Assembly (NCBI RefSeq): GCF_900105395.1 | Contig: NZ_LT629775.1 | Coordinates: forward strand, 8,087,501-8,151,500 | DNA: 64,000 nucleotides | Reading direction: 5' to 3' | Origin: Streptomyces sp. TLI_053 | Lineage (GTDB): Bacteria > Actinomycetota > Actinomycetes > Streptomycetales > Streptomycetaceae | Part shown: positions 9,368 through 17,328 of the stretch, piece by piece | Layout of the letters: every line of letters starts with the position of its first letter | Numbering within the stretch: position 1 is the stretch's first letter | Translations under genes and position numbers: made by a program | Notes under the pieces: generated by a model | The model's database searches: none | Told to the model about the DNA's origin: nothing | The model's input: the letters and a program-made list of their open reading frames with translations, nothing else

Positions 9368-9410
9368 ACGGAACGGGGCGGGGGCCGTCACAGCCCCCGC
9401 CCCGTTCCGT
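9368..9410. terminator. Bidirectional terminator, perfect 18-bp stem
   Basis: ACGGAACGGGGCGGGGGC (9368-9385) is exactly complementary to 9393-9410, with a 7-base loop. It sits between the convergent LLM oxidoreductase and MFS genes, so it should stop both transcripts. Confidence 0.85.
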
Positions 9411-9440
9411 GCGGTTCCGTTCCGTGCGCTCCCGGCGCGG

Positions 9441-10844
9441 TCAGAGCCGCTCGGGCACCGGGTTGCCGACCGCCTCGATCGCGCGCCGGACGGGGACCTT
9501 CAGCAGCACGGCGAAGCCGATCACGAAGAACACCAGCAGCGAGATGATCGCCGAGCGGTAGCTGCCCGTGATCTGGTAGGCCAGGCCGAAGACCAGCGGG
9601 CCCATCCAGCTGGTGCCGCGGTCGCTGACCTTGTAGACGCTGAAGTACTCGGCCTCCCGCCCGGCCGGGATCATGTGCGAGAACAGCGAGCGCGAGAGCG
9701 CCTGGCTGCCGCCGAGCACCAGGCCGATCATGCAGGCCAGGGCGTAGAACCAGGCGGGCTGGTGGGCCGGCATGAAGTAGCCGAGCGCGAGGGTGACCAC
9801 CCAGCCGACCAGCGAGCCGAGCACGGTGCTCTTGGCGCCGAAGCGGTGCGCGATCCGGCCGAGCAGCAGTGCGCCGCCGATCGCCACGATCTGCACCAGC
9901 AGCACGGCGACGACCAGCGAGGTCTGGTCCATGCCCAGTTCCTCGCTGCCGTAGAGCGAGGCCTGCGAGACGACGGTCTGGATGCCGTCGTTGTAGCAGA
10001 GGAAGGCGCCCAGGTAGAGCAGCGTCAGCGGGTAGCGGCGCATGCCGCGCAGGGTGCGGCCGAGTTCGCGCAGGCTCCCGGCGGCCGGTCGGGCGTCCCG
10101 GGGGCCCTGCGCCGTCCCGGGCGGCTGCCCCGGGAGCACACCGGCCCGCGAGGGCAGCCGCAGCAGCGGCACCAGGGTGAAGACCGCCCACCACAGCCCG
10201 GCCGAGGCCAGGCAGATCCGCACGGCGGTGCCGGAGTCCAGTCCGAACGCGTCGTGGCCCTGGAACAGCGCCAGGTTGGCGATCAGCAGCAGGCCGCCGC
10301 CCGCGTAGCCGTAGGCCCAGCCCTTGGAGGACACCTTGTCCCGCTCGTCGGGCGAGGCCAGGCCGGGGAGGTAGGCGTAGGAGAGCGCGACCGACACCGC
10401 GTACGCGATGTTCGCGACCACCAGCAGGCCGCCGCCGAGCAGGTAGCGGTCGCCGCCGAGGAAGAACATGCCCATCGTCGCGGCCGAGCCGACGTAGGCG
10501 GCCCCGCACATCAGCTCCTTGTGCCGCCCGGTGCGGTCCGCGACCGTCCCCAGCAGCAGCATCGCGCCGACCGACAGCAGCACCGAGAACGACACCGTGT
10601 ACGGGAAGAACGAGCCCGCCCGGATCGACAGGCCGAGCGGGTGCACATTGCCCCGGGCGTCGGCCGCCTCCTTGGCGACGGAGGTCAGGTACGGACCGAG
10701 GAAGACCGTGAGGACGGTGGCGGAGAAGGCCGCGTTGGCCCAGTCGTTGATGTACCAGCCGAACTGCATGCGGCGCAGCGCGCGCCCGTCGTCGGCGGCG
10801 GTGGCGGTGGCCGGATGCTCCGGCAGGTCGGTCGCTGTGCTCAT
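9441..10844 (-). CDS. MFS transporter, UMF1/Atg22-like
   Basis: A 467-residue permease with about twelve helices. The opening RMQFGWYINDWANAAFSATVLTVFLGPYL matches the WxxYDWANSAY-type signature of the UMF1 (Atg22-like) branch of the major facilitator superfamily. VADRTGRHKELM is the loop 2-3 motif, and SLFSHMIPAGREAEYFSVYKVSDRGTSWMGPL is also typical. The substrate is unknown; phospholipid-derived or sugar solutes are possible. Its ATG overlaps the stop of the upstream phosphodiesterase (ATGA), so the two are co-translated and perhaps take up the phosphodiesterase products. Confidence 0.8.
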   Translation of the reverse strand: MSTATDLPEHPATATAADDGRALRRMQFGWYINDWANAAFSATVLTVFLGPYLTSVAKEAADARGNVHPLGLSIRAGSFFPYTVSFSVLLSVGAMLLLGTVADRTGRHKELMCGAAYVGSAATMGMFFLGGDRYLLGGGLLVVANIAYAVSVALSYAYLPGLASPDERDKVSSKGWAYGYAGGGLLLIANLALFQGHDAFGLDSGTAVRICLASAGLWWAVFTLVPLLRLPSRAGVLPGQPPGTAQGPRDARPAAGSLRELGRTLRGMRRYPLTLLYLGAFLCYNDGIQTVVSQASLYGSEELGMDQTSLVVAVLLVQIVAIGGALLLGRIAHRFGAKSTVLGSLVGWVVTLALGYFMPAHQPAWFYALACMIGLVLGGSQALSRSLFSHMIPAGREAEYFSVYKVSDRGTSWMGPLVFGLAYQITGSYRSAIISLLVFFVIGFAVLLKVPVRRAIEAVGNPVPERL

Positions 10845-11647
10845 GGGGCGGTTCCTATCACCGTGCTGGAGCCGTTGCCGTCGTGGGGCCAGCATCCGCG
10901 CTCGCGGAGGACATCGCGCAGGACGTCGATGCGATCGGCCATGATGCCATCCACACCCAGGTCGAGGAGAGCCCGGATCCGTGTGGCGTCGTCCACAGTC
11001 CAGACGTGAACCTGCAGGCCCAGGCGGTGCGCGGTCCGGACGAAGGCCCGGTCGACCACCCGGACGCCCTTGTGCCGCTCGGGCACCTGGGCGCAGATCC
11101 CGGCCCACGGCGCCCCGCCGCCGCGCCCGAGCGGCCCGGCCAGCGAGCGCAGCCGCAGCCGCGCGACCTCGCGCGGGCCGAGCGAGGTGGCCAGCCGGGG
11201 CCCGGCGGCGGCCCGTACGGCGGCGAGCCGGGCGTCGGAGAAGCCGCCGACGCAGACCCGGTCCCAGGCCCCGGTCCGGCGCACCGCCTCGACCAGCGGG
11301 CCGACGGCGGGCGCCGCCTTGACGTCGATGTTGAAGCGGGCCTCGGGGAACGCGCCGAGCAGGTCCTCCAGCAGCGGCACCGGCTCGGTGCCGCCGATCC
11401 GGGCCTGCCGCACGGTGCGCCACGGCAGCTCGGACAGTGCCCCGGTGCGGTCGGTGACCCGGTCGAGCCGGCTGTCGTGGAACGCCACCAGCACGCCGTC
11501 GGCCGTGGCGTGGACGTCCGTCTCCAGGTACCGGTACCCGAGGGCGACGGCGGCCTCGAACGCGGCCGACGAGTTCTCCGGCCGCCCGAGGTCACCGCCC
11601 CGGTGCGCGAAGGCGAGCGGCCCCGGATGGTCGAGGAAGGGGTGCAT
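10841..11647 (-). CDS. Glycerophosphodiester phosphodiesterase
   Basis: A 268-residue GDPD TIM barrel. It has AFAHRGGDLGRPENS (catalytic His, metal-binding Glu), ETDVHATADGVLVAFHD (metal ligands and second His) and the C-terminal VHVWTVDDATRIRALLDLGVDGIMADR. It hydrolyses glycerophosphodiesters to sn-glycerol-3-phosphate and an alcohol. There is no signal peptide, so it is cytoplasmic. It is the first gene of a two-gene operon with the MFS transporter. A 33-base palindrome 56 bases upstream of the start probably controls it. Confidence 0.87.
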   Translation of the reverse strand: MHPFLDHPGPLAFAHRGGDLGRPENSSAAFEAAVALGYRYLETDVHATADGVLVAFHDSRLDRVTDRTGALSELPWRTVRQARIGGTEPVPLLEDLLGAFPEARFNIDVKAAPAVGPLVEAVRRTGAWDRVCVGGFSDARLAAVRAAAGPRLATSLGPREVARLRLRSLAGPLGRGGGAPWAGICAQVPERHKGVRVVDRAFVRTAHRLGLQVHVWTVDDATRIRALLDLGVDGIMADRIDVLRDVLRERGCWPHDGNGSSTVIGTAP

Positions 11648-11702
11648 GACGTGCTCCGAGCTGCTGGAATCGGTCGCCGCCGGGCCTGCCGGCCCCACGC
11701 GC

Positions 11703-11735
11703 GTTACATTGTGACACTCATTGTCAAGATGTAAC
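11703..11735. promoter_or_regulatory. 33-bp palindromic operator candidate
   Basis: The arms GTTACAT..TGACA and TGTCA..ATGTAAC form an almost perfect dyad, about 56 bases upstream of the phosphodiesterase start on the minus strand. On that strand it includes TTGACA, a possible -35 element inside the operator. Dyads of this size fit TetR-type or other dimeric repressors; which one is unknown. Confidence 0.6.
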
Positions 11736-11995
11736 GGGCAGGGGTGCGGAGCGGTCGGCGCGGGGCGCGGCGGGCGGCAGGCGCGGGGGAGAGGGACGAT
11801 CGAGGAGCGGCGGCCGCGCCGGCGCCGCACCGCCGATCCCGCGTCCGCGAAAGGCCCGGCCATGGAACTCCTCGACGACCCGCCGCCGTGTCGCCCCGGA
11901 GGGCGCGCTGCCCCCGGTACCCGCGCCCCCGGTTCCCCCGCTGCTGCCCCCGGTACCCCCGCCGCCGGTTCCCCCGGGGCACGGAGGGCCGCCCG
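11736..11995. other. Gene-free stretch, low complexity
   Basis: No convincing gene. The segment at about 11905-11980 is a run of CCCCCGGTACCC and CCCCCGGTTCCC type units. Frames read through it give only proline/arginine low-complexity peptides. The methyltransferase start follows immediately. Confidence 0.5.
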
Positions 11996-12796
11996 GTGAC
12001 CGGCGGCCGCTACGGCGAGGCGGTGTTCCGGCCGGAGCAGGCGGGCGAGGGCGAGCGGATCGACTTCGGCGCCCTCGCCTACGACCGGGTCACGATGGCC
12101 CGGCTGCACGCCCTCGGGGTCGGCCCCGGCTGGCGCTGCCTCGACATCGGGGCCGGCACCGGCACGGTCTCCCGCCGGCTGCTGGAGGAGGCCGGGGTGG
12201 CGGAAGTCCTGGCCGTGGACCGCGATGTGCGCTTCCTCGCCGAGCGGGCCGTGCCCGGGATGGAGGTGCGGGAGGCCGACGTCACCGCCCCCGACTTCGC
12301 CCCCGGCCGGTTCCGGCTGGTGCACGCGCGCTTCGTGCTGATGCACCTGCCCGACCACGAGCGGCTGGTCCGGCGGCTGGCCGAACTCGTCGAGCCGGGC
12401 GGGGTGCTGGTGCTCGGCGACGCGGTCGAACCGGCCGCCGACCGGGACCCGGCCACCCCGTACGACCGGGCGATGCGGGCGATGTGGCGGGGGCTGCGGG
12501 AGACCATCGGCACCGACGTCTCCTGGGTGCCCTCCTACCCGCGCCTGCTGCGCGGGGCGGGGCTCGAACGGGTCGGCGCCGAGGTACGGGTGCCGCCGCT
12601 GCTGCCGGGCAGTCCGATCAGCCGGTTCTGGGCGGACACCTTCGAGCGGAGCCGGGCCGCGATGCTCGCCACCGGCCTGGTCGACGACGCGGGGGTGGAC
12701 GAGGCGGTCCGCTACCTGGACTCCGAGGACTGCGCCGCCCTGGCGGCCGGCCTGCTCACCGTCTGGGGGCACCGGCCCGCCGCCCGCCCGGCCTGA
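11996..12796 (+). CDS. Class I SAM-dependent methyltransferase
   Basis: A 266-residue Rossmann methyltransferase. CLDIGAGTGTVSRRL is SAM motif I, VLAVDRDVRF is motif II, and ADVTAPDFAPGRFRLVHARFVLMHLPDHE is the acidic loop and post-motif. The UbiE/Methyltransf_25 group fits best; the substrate is unknown. The GTG start at 11996 has CGGAGGG eight bases upstream. The longer frame begins in low-complexity sequence and is rejected. It may be a cluster-boundary gene, as the first carrier protein of the cluster lies convergent 70 bases away. Confidence 0.8.
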   Translation: MTGGRYGEAVFRPEQAGEGERIDFGALAYDRVTMARLHALGVGPGWRCLDIGAGTGTVSRRLLEEAGVAEVLAVDRDVRFLAERAVPGMEVREADVTAPDFAPGRFRLVHARFVLMHLPDHERLVRRLAELVEPGGVLVLGDAVEPAADRDPATPYDRAMRAMWRGLRETIGTDVSWVPSYPRLLRGAGLERVGAEVRVPPLLPGSPISRFWADTFERSRAAMLATGLVDDAGVDEAVRYLDSEDCAALAAGLLTVWGHRPAARPA

Positions 12797-12803
12797 CCGG
12801 GGA

Positions 12804-12847
12804 GCGCTCCGGCCGCCGGGGTCGGTCCACCCGGGCGGCCGGAGCGC
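12804..12847. terminator. Bidirectional terminator, 14-bp stem
   Basis: GCGCTCCGGCCGCC (12804-12817) pairs exactly with GGCGGCCGGAGCGC (12834-12847). It separates the convergent methyltransferase and carrier-protein genes and marks a natural left edge of the biosynthetic cluster. Confidence 0.8.
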
Positions 12848-12863
12848 GTCGGACTCCGGGTCC

Positions 12864-13103
12864 TCAGACCACTTCCCCGGGAACCCGCCCGCCGACCAGC
12901 GCCGCGAGTTCGCCGAACGTCCGGTGGGTGACGATCTCGATCGCGTCGATCTCGATCCGCAGCCGGTCCTGGATCTCGGCCGCGAGGTACACGGCCACCA
13001 CCGAGGTGCCGCCGGACTCGAAGAAGTCCGAGTCCTCGGTGACGTCCTCGCACCCGAGGAGCTCGGTCCACAGTGCCGCCAGGCGGCTGTTCACATCTGC
13101 CAC
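12864..13103 (-). CDS. Stand-alone acyl/peptidyl carrier protein
   Basis: A 79-residue four-helix carrier protein. DFFESGGTSVVAV has the Ser that takes 4'-phosphopantetheine (GGTS in place of GGDS), and the C-terminal VTHRTFGELAALV helix completes the fold. The GTG at 13103 has AGGAG about ten bases upstream; nearby GTG codons are possible alternatives. It is the last gene of the leftward operon containing the ATP-grasp ligase and the truncated NRPS. It could carry an amino acid or acyl group for either. Confidence 0.85.
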   Translation of the reverse strand: MADVNSRLAALWTELLGCEDVTEDSDFFESGGTSVVAVYLAAEIQDRLRIEIDAIEIVTHRTFGELAALVGGRVPGEVV

Positions 13104-13185
13104 GTCACACGTCTCCTGACTTGCCGGTAGGCATACCGGGGAGAAGCCCCGCCGGAGGTGGCGGGACACTCGAGGGGGAACACCG

Positions 13186-13243
13186 GGAGGAACGAACGCG
13201 CCGGGGAGGCGCGGGGAGGAACGAACGCGCCGGGCGAGCGCGG
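13186..13243. repeat. Two tandem 29-bp units
   Basis: Two 29-base direct repeats (13186-13214 and 13215-13243) share GGAGGAACGAACGCGCCGGG. They fill the gap between the ATP-grasp and carrier-protein genes. No precursor-peptide frame with a ribosome-binding site was found here. Confidence 0.75.
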
Positions 13244-13247
13244 GGAC

Positions 13248-14630
13248 TCAGGCCCCGGAACCGCCCGGCCCGGGAACCGCGAACACCGGCTTCAGCGCCC
13301 GGTCGCAGGCCCAGGCGGCGGCCAGGTCCTCGGCCACGATGCAGTACATGACCCCGTTGTTGCCGTCGAAGGCGTTGGTCAGCACGACCCCGGTCCGGGT
13401 GGCCGGGTCGTAGCGCAGGCCGGCGCCCTCCACGGCGGCGAGGGCGGCCGAGAACGAGGTGGTCGCCCAGCCCTCCGGCCACACCCGTTCGAGGACGATC
13501 CGGTCCTTGCCGAAGCCCTCGCCCACCACGATCCCGCCGATCCGGCCGTAGATGTGGGTGGAGCCGGTGACCCGGCCGTTGTACTCGGTGAAGAGCACCT
13601 CGCGGTCCGGGGTCACGATCGCGTCCGGGCCGAGGACGCCCCGGTAGCCGATCGCGTGCAGCGCCTCGGCCAGCCGGCGGCCGCCGTCGAGGATCCGTTC
13701 GAGCACCTCCGGTTCCAGGCCCTGGGAGGGCATGATCTGCCCGACCGCGTAGGGGGCGGAGAGCAGTTCGCCGTCACCGGTCAGCTCCACGCCCTCGTCG
13801 GTGAGGAGGAACTCCGAGAAGAACGCGGAGCTGTCGCGGACGTAGCGCTCCGCGACCGGCCGCCCCCGGCCGCCGGCGGTCAGCCACTCCCACCGCTCCC
13901 GCAGGTAGGCCCGCACGTCCTCGCGGCCGGCGACGGTGATCACCCGGCGGGCGCCGATCGGGCGGAAGCTCTCGCCCGTCGTCAGGACCTCGTTGCCGCG
14001 CCCGCCGGAGAGGAAGTCGTGCTTGACCATCACCGGGCCGCCGCCGAGCAGGTCCAGGATCGCCTCCTCGGCGACCTGGGGGCTGACGAGCACGGCGCCC
14101 TCCGGCATCGGCACTCCCACACCGCCGGCGACGGTCCGGAACGCCGACTTGCTGTTGACCATCACCCCGCCCGCCTGGTCCACGAAGCCGTGGCCCGGCA
14201 TCGCGTCCCGCACCCCGAGGACGGTGGCGAGCCGGGCCACCGCGGCGTCCGGCCACAGGGCCGACAGATGGGTCACCTCCCGCTCGCCGACGGCCAGTTC
14301 GAGCGCCTCGACGAACTCCGGGTCGGCCAGCCGGGCGGGGGAGAGGGTGCCCTCGCTGCCGGCGTGGGCCGGCGGGACGACGACGGTGAGGCTCTCCCGC
14401 CGCACGCCGGTCGACGAGGTCACGTACTCCAGGAAGTCCTCCTCGGGGCGCACCGGCAGGACGAGGACGTCGCCGTCCTCGGCGAACCAGGCGATCCGCT
14501 GCACCCACCAGCCGGTCCAGCCGCGGTCGGTGCGCACGTCCTCGCTGAAGTCGTTGCCGATGAGGACGCGGATGGCGTGCGCGTTCCGGGCGGCCGTCCG
14601 CGCGGTCCGCGCGCCGGGCATGATCAGCAT
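13248..14630 (-). CDS. ATP-grasp peptide ligase with pre-ATP-grasp domain (PGM1-like)
   Basis: A 460-residue protein. Residues 1-130 resemble the pre-ATP-grasp fold (IRVLIGNDFSEDV). The ATP-grasp core has MVKHDFLSGGRGNEVL for nucleotide binding and GPDAIVTPDREVLFTEYNGRVTGSTHIYG, with the Glu and Asn expected to bind Mg. The layout matches ligases such as PGM1 of pheganomycin, which activate a carboxylate as acyl phosphate and join it to the amine of a peptide or amino acid. That match is from memory of the family, not a search. An amidinotransferase and DpgA-type genes in the same cluster support a guanidino-phenylglycine substrate. Its start overlaps the NRPS stop by seven bases. No ribosomal precursor peptide was seen nearby. 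Confidence 0.75.
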   Translation of the reverse strand: MLIMPGARTARTAARNAHAIRVLIGNDFSEDVRTDRGWTGWWVQRIAWFAEDGDVLVLPVRPEEDFLEYVTSSTGVRRESLTVVVPPAHAGSEGTLSPARLADPEFVEALELAVGEREVTHLSALWPDAAVARLATVLGVRDAMPGHGFVDQAGGVMVNSKSAFRTVAGGVGVPMPEGAVLVSPQVAEEAILDLLGGGPVMVKHDFLSGGRGNEVLTTGESFRPIGARRVITVAGREDVRAYLRERWEWLTAGGRGRPVAERYVRDSSAFFSEFLLTDEGVELTGDGELLSAPYAVGQIMPSQGLEPEVLERILDGGRRLAEALHAIGYRGVLGPDAIVTPDREVLFTEYNGRVTGSTHIYGRIGGIVVGEGFGKDRIVLERVWPEGWATTSFSAALAAVEGAGLRYDPATRTGVVLTNAFDGNNGVMYCIVAEDLAAAWACDRALKPVFAVPGPGGSGA

Positions 14631-17137
14631 CGGTTCTCCCGTTCGATCAGGTGGGCCATGGTGGCGACGGTGGGGGCGGCGAGGACCTCCAGGAGGTCCA
14701 GCTCGACCCCGAGTTCGGCCCGGAGTTCGGTGAGCAGGGTCAGCAGCTGGACCGAATCCCCGCCGCTGGCGACGAAGTTGCTGTGCAGCCGCGCCGACGG
14801 GACGCCGAGGACCCGGCACCACACGTCGGCGACCGCCCGCTCGGTCGGGGTGTCCGGGGCGTCGCCGATGCCGGCCGGGGCCTCCTCCGGCGCGGGCAGC
14901 GCGGCGCGGTCGAGCTTGCCGGTCGGGCCGAGCGGCAGCCGCTCCAGGGCGACCACCCGCCAGGGCACGGCGTGCTCGGGCAGGGTGCGGGCCAGGTAGC
15001 GCCCCAACTCCTCGGCGTCCGGCGGGAAGGCCGTCGCCGGGGTCACGTACGCGACCAGCCGGGCCGTCGGCCGCCGGGTGTCGACGGTCAGTACGGCCTC
15101 CGCGACCGTGGGGTGGCCGCGGAGCACCGCCTCGATCTCCCCGGGCTCGATCCGGTGGCCGCGGATCTTGATCTGCCGGTCCCCGCGGCCCAGGAACACC
15201 AGCGCCCCGTCGGCGCGGCGCCGCACCAGGTCGCCGGTGCGGTAGTACCGGGTGCCGTCCGGTGCGGTGCCGAACGCCCCGGCGGTGACCTCGGGCTGGT
15301 TCCAGTAGCCGGTGGCCACCCGGTCGCCGCGGACCTCCAGCTCGCCGCGGAGCTCGGTGGGGTGCCCGTCCGTGTCGAGGAGGCGGATCCGTACCCCGTC
15401 GACCGGTCCGCCCACCGGGAGGGCACCGCCGCCGAGGTCGGCCCGGCCGGCGAGGTGCTGGGTGACCAGGGTGCACTCGGTCGGGCCGAGACCGTTGACC
15501 AGGGCGCTGCCGTCGGGGAAGGCCCTGAGGAAGCGACGGAGGTCGTGCCGGCCGGCCTCCTCGCCGCCGAGCACCACGACCCGGACGGTCCCGAGCGCGG
15601 CCTCGTGGCCTGCCGCGTCCTCGGCGAGGTCGCCGGTCAGGTGTCGGAAGACGGTCGGGGTGCAGTGCAGCACGGTGGCCCCGGCGGCGCCCAGCCGCTC
15701 GCGCAGCCGGGGCGCCGGCAGCAGCGGGTCCAGCACGTGGAGGGTGGCTCCGGTCAGCAGCGCGCCGTAGAGGTCCATCACGGCCGCGTCGAAGGTGTGG
15801 CGGGCCAGCAGCGGCACCTGGTCGCCCGGGCCGAGACGGATCCGGTCCGCGTAGGTGAGCGCGTGCGCGAGGACGTTGCCCCGGGTCTGCATCACCGCCT
15901 TCGGCCTTCCGGTGGAGCCCGAGGTGTGCAGGAGGTAGGCGAGCGCGTCGGCACCGGCGGCGGGAGGCTCCCCGGCGCCGGGCCGCGGCTCGGCGCCGGG
16001 GACCGGGCCCGGGTCGGCGCCCGGATCGGTCGGGTCCAGCGGGACGATCTGCCGGCCGCGGGCCAGGAGCGCGGCGCGCTCGGCGAGTTCGGGGTCGCAG
16101 ACGACCGCGGCGGCGTCGACGTCGAGCAGCAGCCTGGTCAGCCGGCCGTCCGGCTGGCGGGGGTCCAGCGGGACGTACGCCGCGCCGGTCCTGAGTACCG
16201 ACCAGGCGCCGACCACGGCGCCGATGTCGTGGGCGCAGAGCAGTGCGACGCGCCTGCCGGGGCCGCCGAAGCGGCGCAGCCGCCGGGCCGTCGCGGCGGT
16301 GACGCGCTCCAGCCCGGCGTAGTCGAGCGTGCCGGAGGGGCCGGTCACGGCGGTGCGGCCGGCGTGCTCGGCCGCGGTCCGCAGGAACCGGTCGACCAGG
16401 GTTTCGCCCGGCCCGGGCGGTGCGGGGGCGGTGAAGCCGGCCGGGACCGGCAGCGACCAGGGGGCGGCGGGCGGCTCGTCCTGCACCCGCAGCTCCCGGA
16501 CCGGCCGTCCGGGGTCGGCCAGGGCCTCCCCGAGCAGGGTCAGGCAGTGGCCGAGCACCCAGAGGGCGGTCGAGCGGGCGAGCAGGCCGGTGTTGTAGCG
16601 CAGGCAGAGGCCGGCGGCCCCGTCCTCGCGCTCCAGCGACAGGGCGAGGTCCGGCGCCGCTTCGCGCAGCTCGCGATCGCCGGGGTGGCCGGCGAGGGCG
16701 CGCAGCTCCGGCGGAGCGCGGTGCGGGGCGGCGGCGCCGGCGTCGGTGGTGGTGGCAGCGGTGGCGTCGGCGGCGGCGTGGACGCGGAGGAGCTCCTCGG
16801 CGAACGGGGCCGCCGGCCGCAGCCGCAGGAGCAGCGGCCGGACCCCGGGACCGGTCCCCGGGCCGGTGGCCAGGCCCAGCAGCAGGTCCGACTGCCCGGT
16901 GTGCCGGTGCAGCACGGCGGCCCAGGCGGTGAGCACCGTGATCGACGGGGGAACTCCCGCCGAGCCGCTCACCTCGTCCAGGAGGGCCGCCGTGGCGGCG
17001 GGAAGCGGCAGGCGCTCGGTCCCGGGCCGGTACGGTCCGGCGGTGGCCCGGGGCCGGTCGGTGGCCAGGTCGATCTCCGTCGCCCCGTCGAGGTGCCCGT
17101 GCCGGGCCCCGGACCGGATCGACGCGGTGTCCGTCAT
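14624..17137 (-). CDS. NRPS: truncated C, adenylation, PCP
   Basis: An 837-residue protein. Residues 1-230 resemble only the C-terminal half of a condensation domain ([40 protein letters not shown]); the HHxxxDG half is absent. Residues 245-740 are a complete adenylation domain: [15 protein letters not shown] (A3), GLGPTECT (A5), [33 protein letters not shown] (A7-A8) and [11 protein letters not shown] with the A10 Lys. Residues 755-830 are a PCP with [14 protein letters not shown]. Aligned to GrsA by eye, the pocket reads D-A-M-H-V-G-G-L-V, which I cannot assign. The ATG has GAAGGGGGAC upstream. It probably only charges an amino acid onto its PCP for a partner enzyme. Confidence 0.9.
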   Translation of the reverse strand: MTDTASIRSGARHGHLDGATEIDLATDRPRATAGPYRPGTERLPLPAATAALLDEVSGSAGVPPSITVLTAWAAVLHRHTGQSDLLLGLATGPGTGPGVRPLLLRLRPAAPFAEELLRVHAAADATAATTTDAGAAAPHRAPPELRALAGHPGDRELREAAPDLALSLEREDGAAGLCLRYNTGLLARSTALWVLGHCLTLLGEALADPGRPVRELRVQDEPPAAPWSLPVPAGFTAPAPPGPGETLVDRFLRTAAEHAGRTAVTGPSGTLDYAGLERVTAATARRLRRFGGPGRRVALLCAHDIGAVVGAWSVLRTGAAYVPLDPRQPDGRLTRLLLDVDAAAVVCDPELAERAALLARGRQIVPLDPTDPGADPGPVPGAEPRPGAGEPPAAGADALAYLLHTSGSTGRPKAVMQTRGNVLAHALTYADRIRLGPGDQVPLLARHTFDAAVMDLYGALLTGATLHVLDPLLPAPRLRERLGAAGATVLHCTPTVFRHLTGDLAEDAAGHEAALGTVRVVVLGGEEAGRHDLRRFLRAFPDGSALVNGLGPTECTLVTQHLAGRADLGGGALPVGGPVDGVRIRLLDTDGHPTELRGELEVRGDRVATGYWNQPEVTAGAFGTAPDGTRYYRTGDLVRRRADGALVFLGRGDRQIKIRGHRIEPGEIEAVLRGHPTVAEAVLTVDTRRPTARLVAYVTPATAFPPDAEELGRYLARTLPEHAVPWRVVALERLPLGPTGKLDRAALPAPEEAPAGIGDAPDTPTERAVADVWCRVLGVPSARLHSNFVASGGDSVQLLTLLTELRAELGVELDLLEVLAAPTVATMAHLIERENRC

Positions 17138-17328
17138 GTGGTCCCCCTTCGTGCTTCGGTGTCCGGTTGGTGCGAGGGCATGCGGGGCCGGAGGCGCGAC
17201 GGGCCGTGCCGTCGTCCCGCTGTCCCTGCTGTCCCTGTTGTCGCCGCTGTCTCTGCTGTCGCGCCGGGAGCCCGGTCCGCCCGGTCTGCCCGGTCTGCCC
17301 GGTCTGCCCGGTGAGTCCGGGAGCCCGG

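Noticed and set aside
13105-13482. 125-residue minus-strand frame near the ATP-grasp gene, considered as a precursor peptide
   Set aside because: It overlaps the ATP-grasp gene in another frame and is Arg/Gly/Pro-rich with no core-peptide features.
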